From Akkermansiaceae bacterium (lineage in GTDB: Bacteria > Verrucomicrobiota > Verrucomicrobiia > Verrucomicrobiales > Akkermansiaceae): a DNA stretch of 64,000 bases. Where the stretch lies: NCBI GenBank assembly GCA_905181965.1, contig CAJIZY010000014.1, forward strand, positions 62,001 through 126,000, written 5' to 3'. Both the position numbers and the translations under genes were made by a program. The notes beneath the pieces are model-generated. The model did not search any database and was not told the DNA's origin. It was given only the letters and a program-made list of their open reading frames with translations. This document shows, in pieces, positions 8,701-17,036 of this stretch (positions are counted from its first letter, which is position 1; each line of letters starts with the position of its first letter).

Positions 8701-10820
8701 ATAGCAGTTCGGCGGCCGGCGGCCCTTTCCAGCGACTACGGCGGAATGATGAATTTCTCTTACTTTTCGCCGACCGTGTTCACAAGCACATGTTCAATGG
8801 CGGTGCGCTCAGTGAGGGTGAGTCGGTTAAACGCTACCGGAAGATTGCTGATGAGATTGATAAAGCGATCGTTGCAGAGTCCGCTCGCTGGGGTGACACT
8901 CAAGACAACACGCCCTATGGGAATACTGCGTCAAGTTCAACCAACATTGATGCAGATTATTATCCTCCCACTCTCAATAACCCTATCTATTTTAATCGTG
9001 AGCAACATTGGGTAGTCGAGCGCGACGTCATCACTGATCACTATATTCCCATTCTTCATGATGAGGGAAATAGCCGCTCGATCATTCGTGAACTCCGCTC
9101 TCGTGATCTTTATCCTTCCATTGATCCTCCGATTTATTCGCAGCACGGAGGAATTGTTCCAAGCGACTTTGATCTCGCAGTTACTGCGACAGAAGGAAAT
9201 ATTTATTACACGACTGACGGCAGTGACCCGCGATTGATTGGTGGTGGGGTCAACCCAGACGCTGGGATGCTCGTAGGTGGGGTGGTTGGAGATACCTTCC
9301 TCGATTTTGAAGCGAATGGCTGGCGCTTTCTCGACAACGGGGTCGCTCAGAGCAACAGTAACGTTGTGGTTGGTAATGCGGCCTACAGTTCCTCTGATTG
9401 GAAGCACCTAAATTATAATGAAAATGGCTGGGGAACTGGTCAGGCTATGTTGGGATATGGCCGGGTTGGTGGAATTTCCATCAAGACCACTGTCGGACCA
9501 GCGACTACTCCGCGAAATATCACAACTTACTTTCGTAAGGAATTTAATGTCACGGGCGCGTCTGATTACACCGAACTTGTGTTCGATTTAATTCGCGATG
9601 ACGGAGCTATTGTTTACCTCAACGGAAGAGAGATCGACCGAAGTAACCTGACTGGTGGAGTCGTAACTTTTAGTTCTCTAGCAAATAGCGCTAGTCCCGA
9701 GGATGAAATCGTGCGCTTAAAATCTCTGATTCTTTCCCAGGGTGATCTTTTGGAAGGAATCAATGTCATTGCGGTGGAAGTACACCAAACTTCTAGTGGG
9801 AGTAGTGACCTAGGGCTCGACCTCAGAGTCCGGGGCGTCAAGCCTAACCCTGGAGCCTCGGAGGTTACTCTAACTCAAACGGGCTCGCTCAAGGCTCGTT
9901 CTTTCAGCGGAGGCGAATGGTCGGCTCTTACGGAAGCTGATTTCATCGTGGGAATTCCAGCTTCGCCCAGCAACTTGGTTGTCTCAGAAATCAACTATAA
10001 CCCAGCGGGAGCTGATGACACGAAGGAGTGGCTCGAGTTGATGAATATCTCGGCAACTGCCATAGATCTTACCGATCTTTCCTTTACTGGTGTTACTTAT
10101 ACTTTTCCAGCTGGGACCACGCTCTCAGCAGGGCAACGGATTGTAATCGTAAAAGATCAGGTAGGCTTTGCAGCTGATTACGATACTTCTGAAATTCTTA
10201 TCGCTCCCGGAGTCTTCACTGGAAGTCTCGATAACAGCGGTGAAGAGCTTGCCATTATTGATGCTACCGGAACAATCGATATTCAGCGTTTTGCTTATCT
10301 TGATGGCACTCCTTGGCCCGCTGCGCCGGATGGGACAGGAGCAACTTTGGTTCTGGTTTCACCGCAAACTTCGCCTTCTCACGGCGATCCTTCTAATTGG
10401 CGCGCCAGCTTTGCTTTGGGTGGTTCTCCGGGGGGGAGCGACGGGCAAACCTTCACTGGTGATCCCGATGCTGATCAAGACGGCGACGGTCTCAACGCTC
10501 TTCTCGAATATGCCTTTGGCTCTATCAACGGTGACGCTGGGGCAAGCCCGGAGTCTGCCATTACTCTTGGCTCGGGCTTTTTTGGAAATCCGGCTGCGGA
10601 GAATCTCACAGTCACCTTCCGCCGGAACTCTGCCGCGGAAGATATTGTCATCTCGGTGGAAAGTTCGGCCAATCTTATCGACTGGAACTTAATTCAAACC
10701 GAGGTTGTCTCGTCCATTTCGAATGGTGATGGTAGCGATACTGTGACCTATCGATCTCTTTCAGATCTTGCGGTGACCACTCGTGAATTTGTTCGTGTGA
10801 AGGTCACGCAATCTCTTTGA
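5709..10820 (+). CDS. Giant secreted CotH-kinase / lamin-tail domain protein
   Basis: This 1703-residue protein begins with a signal peptide (ILILGAISLPLAAQT). Approximate order: glycine-rich beta domain (20-210), cadherin-like region (215-305), thrombospondin type-3 calcium repeats of the DxDxDG kind (305-430), lamin-tail domain (435-575), chitobiase-type beta domain (590-660), CotH kinase domain (about 700-1130), a second chitobiase-type domain, a further beta domain containing FDLIRDDGAIVYLNG, a second lamin-tail domain (from SNLVVSEINYNPAG) and a C-terminal DxDxDG-LLEYA plus terminal strand module. CotH proteins are protein kinases in other bacteria. Here the metal-binding DxD appears as WDQE (residues 983-986), so activity is uncertain. 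It is related to 52000-57560. Calcium binding and surface location are inferred. Confidence 0.85.
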   Translation: MRMIVYFSKILILGAISLPLAAQTLRVDFNENATTQNGWQSLSSGNSDLGDSWSKNFSGGVSLDVDAIGSVTLDNRDRSNNGGGGEASMWRDFLFAGGSFSSRPGSGLRLDFTGLQPNTEYPIKIWGYDASSTGGRAADWSGGGSEVQRLTFTSRPVTLADNVITLNVVTNSAGAVTLRGIVSRTSPSSSHNVFINGLEIGAPIATDGPNELTLSSLIVAKAAMIGSAVGSFSTSDPTPDDSFIYSLREGEGSSDNGLFEINGNILRVDRDLSALIGGVTLSVRVRTADAAGAFHEEVFTIEVVNDSDNDGLDDDWELLYFASLTTVSGGDDGDIDNLTNVEEQSAGTNPTLADTDNDTLNDGQELKTFGTNPLLADSDGEGLSDAEELSGVGGYVTDPNLADTDGDGFNDALENSEGTDPTNVTDFPNTLLPLRLNEILTRNVTGLQDGFGRREDWIEIYNPNSQTVNLDGYYLTDSLGNPTKWNFPNITISAQGYLVVFASGEDTVDSDGYAHTNFGLSTGGEYLAIVRPNGSTVDDSFSPTFPEQFTDTSYGVPSRAGPLVFFQSATPGAVNSASAFPGVVKDTNFSNDRGFYTDPFQLVITSDTPGATIRYTLDGSPPTPSSGIVYSEPISINTTSTIRAIATFSDWLPTNVDTHTYLFIEEVVKQPTNPPGWPSNWGFDSQVGQNVASDYEMDPRVVNNTNGLGIYTVQEALLDIPTMAISMRQQDITGGNGGVLTNPRGRFERECSIEYIFPDGTKGFQEDCKIETQGNSSRTPNRMQKHSMRLTFSSSVGIPKLNYPLFEDSEVETFNKLVLRACFTDSWALNTWSSSRYRPNDSQYTRDVWMKDSMTDLGHASGHGRFVHLYYNGLYFGVHDLTERIEDDWYAEHLGGREEDWKVNKDHAVTEARSRWNAMSNLLSSNITDDSVYEQVKDYLDLDNYIDYMFLHFYADAEDWPAKNGYGAVNEISGDGKFRFQVWDQEIALDKFSWNRYNSSSAAGGPFQRLRRNDEFLLLFADRVHKHMFNGGALSEGESVKRYRKIADEIDKAIVAESARWGDTQDNTPYGNTASSSTNIDADYYPPTLNNPIYFNREQHWVVERDVITDHYIPILHDEGNSRSIIRELRSRDLYPSIDPPIYSQHGGIVPSDFDLAVTATEGNIYYTTDGSDPRLIGGGVNPDAGMLVGGVVGDTFLDFEANGWRFLDNGVAQSNSNVVVGNAAYSSSDWKHLNYNENGWGTGQAMLGYGRVGGISIKTTVGPATTPRNITTYFRKEFNVTGASDYTELVFDLIRDDGAIVYLNGREIDRSNLTGGVVTFSSLANSASPEDEIVRLKSLILSQGDLLEGINVIAVEVHQTSSGSSDLGLDLRVRGVKPNPGASEVTLTQTGSLKARSFSGGEWSALTEADFIVGIPASPSNLVVSEINYNPAGADDTKEWLELMNISATAIDLTDLSFTGVTYTFPAGTTLSAGQRIVIVKDQVGFAADYDTSEILIAPGVFTGSLDNSGEELAIIDATGTIDIQRFAYLDGTPWPAAPDGTGATLVLVSPQTSPSHGDPSNWRASFALGGSPGGSDGQTFTGDPDADQDGDGLNALLEYAFGSINGDAGASPESAITLGSGFFGNPAAENLTVTFRRNSAAEDIVISVESSANLIDWNLIQTEVVSSISNGDGSDTVTYRSLSDLAVTTREFVRVKVTQSL

Positions 10821-10972
10821 GTCTTTCTTTTACCATCTTGTTTGAAATCAGAGGGCCTTTGTCGTTTAAATAGAGGTTATTTTGAAACGATCCAGCGCTG
10901 GCTTTCTCTATCTCTGGCCATGTCCCCCAAGCAGCCAGTAAAAAATTGTCAGGGCAAAAATCGTGAATGCTC

Positions 10973-11851
10973 TTATGCTTTTTTAGGGAAAGTTTGGTCT
11001 TTCTGACGATGGTATCCTTCCAGCTTAATGGAGCCATCATTGAAGAATCGCAAAAGTGAATACGAACTGCTCTCAACTCCTTCTCCTTCAACCATAGCCG
11101 CTAGAGTGCAGTAAGGAATTTCGTTCACTTCTACCAACTCGTTTTTATGGCTATGCCCTTGAAATACCACACGCACTTTTTTGGAGTCCTCAAGAATCTT
11201 TCGGACTTCAACGGATTGTTTAATGGCATATTTGTTGGGACGGTCAACATCGAGACGTTGGTGTGTAAAAACCACGGCAGGAAGTTTGGTTTCCGCGAGA
11301 TCTTTTCTTAACCAGGCGATTTCTTGCGGAGTCATATTGGAATCATGCCACACAAAATTGTTTCGGCCATACGGCTCCATCTTGGAATTGTAGCAAGCAT
11401 CGAGGACGACGAAATGGGTTCCCTTAAGATCAAAGGAATAGTGACCTTCTTTGTTGGCTGATCCGGCATTCTTAAAAAATTCTTCTTTATTAAGGGTGGC
11501 CACACAATGATTTCCAAGGACGTGATGTCTTGGAATCCCGGTGACATTGAGAACCTTGCAAATTGCCGTGAGGTATGAAATTTCGGTTTCCACCGACGGG
11601 GCAGCATCGATTAGATCTCCAAGGCAAACAATCGCTGCTGGCTTCTTGGACTTGAAGAATTCAGCCGCCTCCTTGCCCTTCAGAAGACTGTCGCGATAAG
11701 CCCGCGTGCCTTGAGTTTTCTTATCAGCATAGTGGACATCGGTCAGCAGTCCGAGCGAAAGGACTTCCGCCTGTTCCGCTTTGGCTGCCTTGAGAACACT
11801 TCCAGAGGCCAGAGTGAGTGAGCTTATGAGGGTAAAGCGGCGGCGATTCAT
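10973..11851 (-). CDS. Exported metallophosphoesterase
   Basis: Starting at MNRRRFTLISSLTLASG, a Tat-like or Sec signal, the protein is about 292 residues. Metallophosphoesterase motifs appear in order: LLTDVHYAD (D-x-H), CLGDLIDAAP (GDxxD), VLGNHC (GNH, with cysteine in place of the usual D/E), VVFTHQRLD and FQGHSHKNE (GHxH). These bind a dinuclear metal centre that cleaves phosphoesters; the substrate cannot be read from sequence. It converges on the CotH gene with a 150-base gap in which I see no gene. A second, different exported phosphoesterase lies at 59865-60858. Confidence 0.83.
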   Translation of the reverse strand: MNRRRFTLISSLTLASGSVLKAAKAEQAEVLSLGLLTDVHYADKKTQGTRAYRDSLLKGKEAAEFFKSKKPAAIVCLGDLIDAAPSVETEISYLTAICKVLNVTGIPRHHVLGNHCVATLNKEEFFKNAGSANKEGHYSFDLKGTHFVVLDACYNSKMEPYGRNNFVWHDSNMTPQEIAWLRKDLAETKLPAVVFTHQRLDVDRPNKYAIKQSVEVRKILEDSKKVRVVFQGHSHKNELVEVNEIPYCTLAAMVEGEGVESSSYSLLRFFNDGSIKLEGYHRQKDQTFPKKA

Positions 11852-11933
11852 GATGATCAAGTCTGGGCAAAGAAACCCTGCTGGTCACTCTGATTTTCTA
11901 AAGTAAGCAGCGGGGATTTAAAAATAAGCGTTT

Positions 11934-12677
11934 CTAGAGCTCCTTCAGATAGAGGTTTTTCCAGAGAAGATCTCCTGAAGGTCCACCATGAACCTGAAGC
12001 GCAAAAAATCCCCTGAGGTCGGTGTTCTTCTTATCAGTGTCTGTAAAGTCAGCACGTTTTTCACCATTCAAGTAGGTTTCAATATGGTTACCTTTGCACT
12101 TTATTACGATGGTATTCCAGCTCTCCCATTTGAAGAGGCGATTACCCTGCTGAGTGAACGCGTCTTTTACTTCAGCCGAAGCCTTTTTGTTGGGGTCCAG
12201 CCATCCACGACGGGCTTCATCGTAAATACCAGCAGTCCAAGCGCGTGTCCCATTCTTAAAATTGTCGTGCTCGCACTGGTATCCGGTGACTCGGCCATCA
12301 GGGTTTCCACCCTTTTGAAAGGCGCGGAACATACAGCCTGAGTTTCCAGATTTGTCGATGAACTTAAATTGGAAGGTGTAGATAAAGTCACCATATTCCT
12401 CTTCGGTACGCAGGAAGGTGTTTCCTCTAATTTTTTTTCCAAATCCGCGGATCGCTCCATTCTTGACTTCGTAACTCGCGGTGCCACCGACCTTTTTCCA
12501 ACCGGTGAGGTTCTTGCCATTGAAGAGGGATTTGAATCCAGCTTTTTCAAGCGCGGTAGGATTCGATTCGGAAGGAAGGCCGGCGGGAAGCCCAGCCCCT
12601 TCTTTCTTAGCCTCCCCGTGATGATCACCGAAAGTTGGGATGACGAGGAGGAAGATGAGTAAAAGTGATTTTTTCAT
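11934..12677 (-). CDS. Secreted DUF1080 (3-keto-disaccharide hydrolase-like) protein
   Basis: From ATG 12677 the product is about 247 residues with a signal peptide (KKSLLLIFLLVIPTFG). The DUF1080 fold starts at GFKSLFNGKNLTGWKKVGGTASYEV and continues with GAIRG, EYGDFIYTFQFKF, SGCMFRAF, and ends with LRGFFALQVHGGPSGDLLWKNLYLKEL, all family hallmarks. The family has concanavalin-like architecture and includes enzymes acting on 3-keto sugars; in this group such genes neighbour ThuA, as here (divergent gene at 12786). Export to periplasm or surface is inferred from the signal peptide. Confidence 0.87.
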   Translation of the reverse strand: MKKSLLLIFLLVIPTFGDHHGEAKKEGAGLPAGLPSESNPTALEKAGFKSLFNGKNLTGWKKVGGTASYEVKNGAIRGFGKKIRGNTFLRTEEEYGDFIYTFQFKFIDKSGNSGCMFRAFQKGGNPDGRVTGYQCEHDNFKNGTRAWTAGIYDEARRGWLDPNKKASAEVKDAFTQQGNRLFKWESWNTIVIKCKGNHIETYLNGEKRADFTDTDKKNTDLRGFFALQVHGGPSGDLLWKNLYLKEL

Positions 12678-12785
12678 ATTAGTTAGGTTATTTTTTGCAG
12701 GACGGAAAAATGAGACCCGGAGAGGTTGCGACAGAAAAATCAATTTGATCTGCTTGCGAGAATTCCTCGTTCTTTAACGTAAGAA

Positions 12786-13784
12786 ATGCCCATGAAATTT
12801 GTTTACCTCTTTATGTTCAGCCTCGTTCCGATTTTTGGTCAGATCACCTATAGGGGTGGTGATGGCCCTGGAAAAGGGAAACACATCGTCTTCGTCGCCT
12901 CTGACCACGAGTATCGCACCGAGGAAACCTGCCCCGCTTTGGCCCGTATTTTAGCCCAACATCAGGGATTCAAAACGACTGTTCTTTTTGGTGTCGACGG
13001 CAATGGCCACATTGATGCTGGCGCCTCAGACGTCAAGGGGCTGGAAGCTCTCAAGGACGCAGATCTAATGGTAATTTTTGCCCGTTTCCTCGACTTGCCC
13101 GATGACCAGATGAAGCACATCGCGGATTATGTAGAGCGTGGCGGTCCAATTGCCGGACTTCGGACTTCGTCTCACGCTTTCAAAATTCCAAAAGGGAAAA
13201 CCTATTCAAAATTCGACTTCCAATATGGCGGCAAGGAATACGAGAAAGGCTTCGGCCACCAGATCCTTGGGAATACTTGGGTTGGGCATTACGGCCGGAA
13301 TCATAGGCAGGCGACCCAGATTCAGCTAATGAAGGATCAGAAAGATAATCTCATCCTCCGTGGAGTGGGTGACAATGCCCTTTGCATGGCCGGAGCTTAT
13401 GTTGGAATTCCTGATGATACCTTTACTGTCCTTACTGCGAGCCAGCCTCTCAATGGGATGACAAAAGAGGCCGAAGCAGATCCCAAGAAGAAGCCAAGCC
13501 CTTCTACTTGGACTCGTCACTACAAATCAAAGAATGGCAAAAAAGCCCGCGTCTTCCATTCTACGCAAGGAGCTTCCCAGGACCTCCTCGATCACAACTA
13601 CCGTCGTCTTATTATTAACGGTATCTTTTGGGCCGCTGGGCTTGAAGATCAAATTAAAGGCGATGCTAAAATCGATTTTGTCGGGACTTATAACCCAACT
13701 CGCTTCGGATTTGGTGGAGAAGTGAAAGAGGTAAAGCCTCAGGATTTGGCAGACATCAATTCACCCCTTATGCCGAAGAAGTAA
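12786..13784 (+). CDS. Secreted ThuA-like (trehalose utilisation) protein
   Basis: The 332-residue protein has a short signal peptide (FVYLFMFSLVPIFG) and a glutamine-amidotransferase-like ThuA fold: HIVFVASDHEYRTEETCPALARIL, then DADLMVIFARFLDLPDDQMKHIADYVERGGPIAGLRTSSHAF, the conserved stretch with a glycine-rich turn and H/S residues. ThuA proteins act in disaccharide (3-keto sugar) metabolism with DUF1080 and Gfo/Idh/MocA partners; the divergent DUF1080 neighbour supports this. The start is ATG 12786, or ATG 12792 six bases later. Confidence 0.83.
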   Translation: MPMKFVYLFMFSLVPIFGQITYRGGDGPGKGKHIVFVASDHEYRTEETCPALARILAQHQGFKTTVLFGVDGNGHIDAGASDVKGLEALKDADLMVIFARFLDLPDDQMKHIADYVERGGPIAGLRTSSHAFKIPKGKTYSKFDFQYGGKEYEKGFGHQILGNTWVGHYGRNHRQATQIQLMKDQKDNLILRGVGDNALCMAGAYVGIPDDTFTVLTASQPLNGMTKEAEADPKKKPSPSTWTRHYKSKNGKKARVFHSTQGASQDLLDHNYRRLIINGIFWAAGLEDQIKGDAKIDFVGTYNPTRFGFGGEVKEVKPQDLADINSPLMPKK

Positions 13785-13793
13785 GCGGGGCCC

Positions 13794-14669
13794 CTACCGC
13801 TGGAAGTGGTCCCAGCCTCCTTCGATCGAATCGCCTGCACCCTCGAGGAGGGTGCCGATTCTGGTGATTTCAAGTTCGGGGAATTTTTCACACCACGCTG
13901 GCTTTAAATCATCGCCACTCGTGAAAAGGAGTTCGTAGTCCTCGCCGTCGCTAATTGCTTGCGAAAGGGTGGAGCCTTCTGAACATGGCAGGGAATCGCG
14001 GTCTAGCTCGAAGCCGACTCCGCTCATCTGGGCTAAACGTGGAAGATCTTTGGCAAGACCATCGGACAAATCCATCATCGCTGTGACCCACCCGGTACTC
14101 ACGAGCCAGGCCGCTTCGCGAAGACGGGGCGTAAAATCAAGGTGCTTGCCATGGATTGAGCCGCCAAGGCGACCCGTTACATAAATGCCATCGCCAGGGC
14201 GTCCGCCGCTCCGAGTGACGAGATTGGCGCGTGCCACCCTCCCCTTTCCGGCTACTGAAACCATGGTAGGAGTGCCCTGTGGAAGAGAAGTGGTTTCACC
14301 ACCTACAATGACCCCGCCATGTTGCTTCAGACAGGAGCTCATGCCCCGATAGAGGCCGTCGACCCAGTCAACGGAAACCTCGGGCGCTAAGGCTAAAGTT
14401 ATCAGGAGTTCGCCGGGCTCCCCTCCCATCGCAGCGAAATCACTTAGGACACGCGCTACTGCTTTCCAACCGACTCGCGTCGATTTTTCATCGGACAAAA
14501 AGTGGACCTCAGCGACTACCGCATCTGTCTTTAATAAGACTAATTCTTCCCCGGCCCCTACCACCGCGCAATCGTCACCAGGCCCCACTATGACATGAGC
14601 GGGTTTTGGAAGATCCCTGCAAATACGAGTGATCAAGCCGTCTTCACCTAATTGACGAACCGACTTCAT
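13794..14669 (-). CDS. thiL: Thiamine-monophosphate kinase ThiL
   Basis: ThiL phosphorylates thiamine monophosphate to thiamine diphosphate with ATP, the last step of thiamine cofactor synthesis. The 291-residue product has the AIRS/PurM-like fold: VIVGPGDDCAVV (metal and nucleotide aspartates, about residues 27-38), LLKTDAVVAEVHF, VGWKAVARVLSDFAAMGGEP, GVIVGGETTSL, and DLSDGLAKDLPRLAQMSGVG near the C-terminus. It is cytoplasmic. Its start overlaps the stop of the upstream CPBP gene (ATGA at 14666-14669), suggesting translational coupling. Confidence 0.93.
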   Translation of the reverse strand: MKSVRQLGEDGLITRICRDLPKPAHVIVGPGDDCAVVGAGEELVLLKTDAVVAEVHFLSDEKSTRVGWKAVARVLSDFAAMGGEPGELLITLALAPEVSVDWVDGLYRGMSSCLKQHGGVIVGGETTSLPQGTPTMVSVAGKGRVARANLVTRSGGRPGDGIYVTGRLGGSIHGKHLDFTPRLREAAWLVSTGWVTAMMDLSDGLAKDLPRLAQMSGVGFELDRDSLPCSEGSTLSQAISDGEDYELLFTSGDDLKPAWCEKFPELEITRIGTLLEGAGDSIEGGWDHFQR

Positions 14670-15517
14670 GGCGATGTGGGAAATTCATAGACTCGTGAAA
14701 TTAACATTAAGCCAACCGAGGTCGCATTGAATGCCGCATGGCAACCGATTGGGACCCAAAGTGAACCGGACTTCTCATAAATCACTGCCAGAATAATTCC
14801 CATTAAAGCAAGCATTGGCAGCGCCATAACGTTGAAGTGAATAACGCCGAATAATACGCCACTAAAAATCGAAGCAAACCAGCGGTCGGTAAATCGTTTT
14901 ACAACCGGATAGAGGTAGCCCCTAAATATCAATTCTTCGGTGATTGGAGCAAAGATGATCGCCGTCACCGCCATTGCTACAAGCAATCCCACATCTGAAG
15001 TTTCTCTCACTAGCGTGACAGCCTCTTGTGGTTTCGCTCCGAGTGAGTCTTGAACCCAAGTCTGCCAGCCACAAGCGACCAAGATTGCGCCAACAATCAT
15101 CATCGCAAAAACAAAGGCCGGCATGATCCAAAAAATATTTTGCCAACGTAGCCAACGAAGGCCAAAAAACTCAATAAGGTTCGTGCGCCAAAAAAGTATC
15201 AATGGAACAATACCAGCGATTGAAAGCATGGCGATGGAGCTAACCAGCACCAGTCCGGCTGTCATTTTTAGCTCTTCCAAGTTTTCCATTTTGGATTCTG
15301 TGCCCTTCAAAAATCCGGTAAACACGAGAATGTAAAAGCCGACAATAATGAGATCGAAAGGCTGGATCACGGGGGGTGCAGTATCGCCTCCCTGATCCAT
15401 ATGATTCTTTTGAGTCGATAATCGCAGCCAAGCATATCCCGGCAATGCGAGGAGTAAAAGCGAGGCGACGACTATCAGGAAGACAGTCTCCAGAATTTGA
15501 AACTCGGCAGGGGTCAC
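14666..15517 (-). CDS. CPBP-family intramembrane metalloprotease (Abi/CAAX-like)
   Basis: This 283-residue membrane protein has about eight hydrophobic segments. The signature EELIFRGYLYP (EExxxR motif, about residue 198) is followed by FSGVLFGVIHF (FxxxH) and a third motif with GCHAAFNATSV near the end; these are the catalytic glutamates, arginine and histidines of the CPBP/Rce1-like protease fold. Substrates of bacterial members are mostly unknown; some process bacteriocins or peptides. It overlaps thiL by four bases, though no functional link is evident. Confidence 0.87.
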   Translation of the reverse strand: MTPAEFQILETVFLIVVASLLLLALPGYAWLRLSTQKNHMDQGGDTAPPVIQPFDLIIVGFYILVFTGFLKGTESKMENLEELKMTAGLVLVSSIAMLSIAGIVPLILFWRTNLIEFFGLRWLRWQNIFWIMPAFVFAMMIVGAILVACGWQTWVQDSLGAKPQEAVTLVRETSDVGLLVAMAVTAIIFAPITEELIFRGYLYPVVKRFTDRWFASIFSGVLFGVIHFNVMALPMLALMGIILAVIYEKSGSLWVPIGCHAAFNATSVGLMLISRVYEFPTSP

Positions 15518-15667
15518 GCGAAGAGTCTAGTCCTCATAAGCGGGATGAAAAGCACAAGCCCTTTTGATTCTGGCGTGGCTTGATGGTCATCACACCTGGG
15601 TTAGCGGTATTTTAAGGAAGTGATGACGTTCACCAATCGCGTTTCCTTACGCGCGTCAGAATTCATC

Positions 15668-15717
15668 AAGCCGATCTTTATATTCGAATAGAGGGTTAAG
15701 ATCGGCTTTTGGTTTTT
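15668..15717. terminator. Perfect 11-bp hairpin with T-rich tail between CPBP and pabB genes
   Basis: Arms AAGCCGATCTT (15668-15678) and AAGATCGGCTT (15698-15708) are exact inverted repeats with a 19-base loop. TTTTGGTTTTT follows on the plus strand. No plus-strand gene precedes it, and read on the minus strand, after pabB, it lacks a T tract. It could end pabB transcripts imperfectly or terminate a small plus-strand RNA arising at 15520-15660. Confidence 0.5.
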
Positions 15718-15738
15718 GAATTTCCCGAAGGGATTTGA

Positions 15739-17004
15739 TTAGGACTTTAGAGCTAGACGAACGCCACGGGCTTTGTGCTCTGTTTCCTCAAATTCGGCGA
15801 GAGGATCGGAGTCGGCTACGATACCTGCACCGACGTGATAGTCGAGGTGTCCATTTTCGTGAATGAGTGTTCGGATCGCGATATTAAATTGTGACTCACC
15901 GTTGAAGCCTAGGAACCCAATCGCACCAGTGTAGAGTCCACGGGAGACGGGCTCAAGCTCTCTGATGATTTCGGTGGCTCGTTTCTTTGGGGCCCCAGTG
16001 ATAGAGCCTCCAGGAAAACAAGAGGCGAGGGCGGAGAGTTGGTTGTATTCTGGAGCGAGAGTGCCTCGAATTGTTGAGACGAGGTGGTGAACATGTTGCA
16101 GTTTTTCGAGCTGTAACATGTCAGTAACTTGAACTGATCCAAATTCACAGACCTGCCCAATGTCATTGCGTAGGAGGTCCGTGATCATCACTAATTCAGC
16201 TCGCTCCTTTTCTGATCGCTGTAGATCGAAGGCGGATCGAGAATCGAGTTCGGGATCAGCAAAGCGTGGGCGTGTTCCTTTAATTGGTCGGGTTTCGACT
16301 TCAGAGCCGGAGAAGCGAAGAAAAGTCTCGGGTGAGGATGAGAGAATTTCTCGGCCAGCAAGATTGAGATAAGAAGCGTTGGGAGCAGGAGATGAATTAC
16401 GAAGTTTATCGTACAAAAAAAGGAGTCCTTCTGGAGCACGGCATTTTGCGCGGAGGCGGCGGGAGAGATTGACTTGGTAAATATCTCCAGCTGCGATGTA
16501 TTCTTTGATCGTTTTGACAGTTTTGATGAACTCGTCTTGGGGAAGCGAATCTTGCCAGGTCCCAAGTGTAAAATTTGCGCTAGGTTTAGTTCTTCTGATT
16601 TGGCTAGAAAGGTTACCGATCTCCCACCATTCGCGGGATTGGTGATGGAAAATGAGGAGCTCGGGATAGATGCCGAAGGTAAAGCTGCCATTGTAGTCGA
16701 TCGACCCGCAGGCTCCGCCGGTAGGGAAGCCGTAATCGGGCGCCAAGGAGGGGGCTTGTTTTTTCAGAGCATTATCGAGAGCGGAGGGATTCGAAAGGTG
16801 GCCACGGATGATTTCGGTCGGCCGTGCTCCGATGATTGAGATTGGAGGGGTGTGCTTGGTAGGGAGATTGCCGGCTGTGTCAAAGAAGACGAGACCCGGG
16901 AGGTGCGCTAGGCCTTGCGCCACTGCATCCGGTCCCGCAGTGATGGCGGTGGGTCTGGGTGTAAGGTGGGTTCTCGTTTTCATGAGGGTCGGGCTCGTTG
17001 ACAT
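15739..17004 (-). CDS. pabB: Aminodeoxychorismate synthase component I PabB
   Basis: PabB aminates chorismate to 4-amino-4-deoxychorismate for folate synthesis. The protein (about 421 residues) has the divergent N-terminal domain with GGACGSIDYNGSFTFGIYPELLIF, then the chorismate-binding domain: AGDIYQVNLSRRL, SSSPETFLRF, PIKGTRPR (the lysine-containing motif that favours PabB over TrpE), ERAELVMITDLLRNDIGQV, CFPGGSITGAPKKRATEII and a terminal GAGIVADSDPLAEFEETEHKA. No pabA or pabC is adjacent. The start is ATG 17004; an upstream TTG at 17010 is less likely. It is divergent from the TPR gene with about 30 bases between. Confidence 0.9.
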   Translation of the reverse strand: MSTSPTLMKTRTHLTPRPTAITAGPDAVAQGLAHLPGLVFFDTAGNLPTKHTPPISIIGARPTEIIRGHLSNPSALDNALKKQAPSLAPDYGFPTGGACGSIDYNGSFTFGIYPELLIFHHQSREWWEIGNLSSQIRRTKPSANFTLGTWQDSLPQDEFIKTVKTIKEYIAAGDIYQVNLSRRLRAKCRAPEGLLFLYDKLRNSSPAPNASYLNLAGREILSSSPETFLRFSGSEVETRPIKGTRPRFADPELDSRSAFDLQRSEKERAELVMITDLLRNDIGQVCEFGSVQVTDMLQLEKLQHVHHLVSTIRGTLAPEYNQLSALASCFPGGSITGAPKKRATEIIRELEPVSRGLYTGAIGFLGFNGESQFNIAIRTLIHENGHLDYHVGAGIVADSDPLAEFEETEHKARGVRLALKS

Positions 17005-17036
17005 AGCCAATCCGTTTTCTTAAGCTTGCCTCCCTG

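Noticed and set aside
10804..11091. 95-codon minus-strand frame between the CotH gene and the phosphoesterase
   Set aside because: It overlaps the ends of both well supported genes, shows no family motif and no start context; the gap is better read as a short convergent intergenic region.
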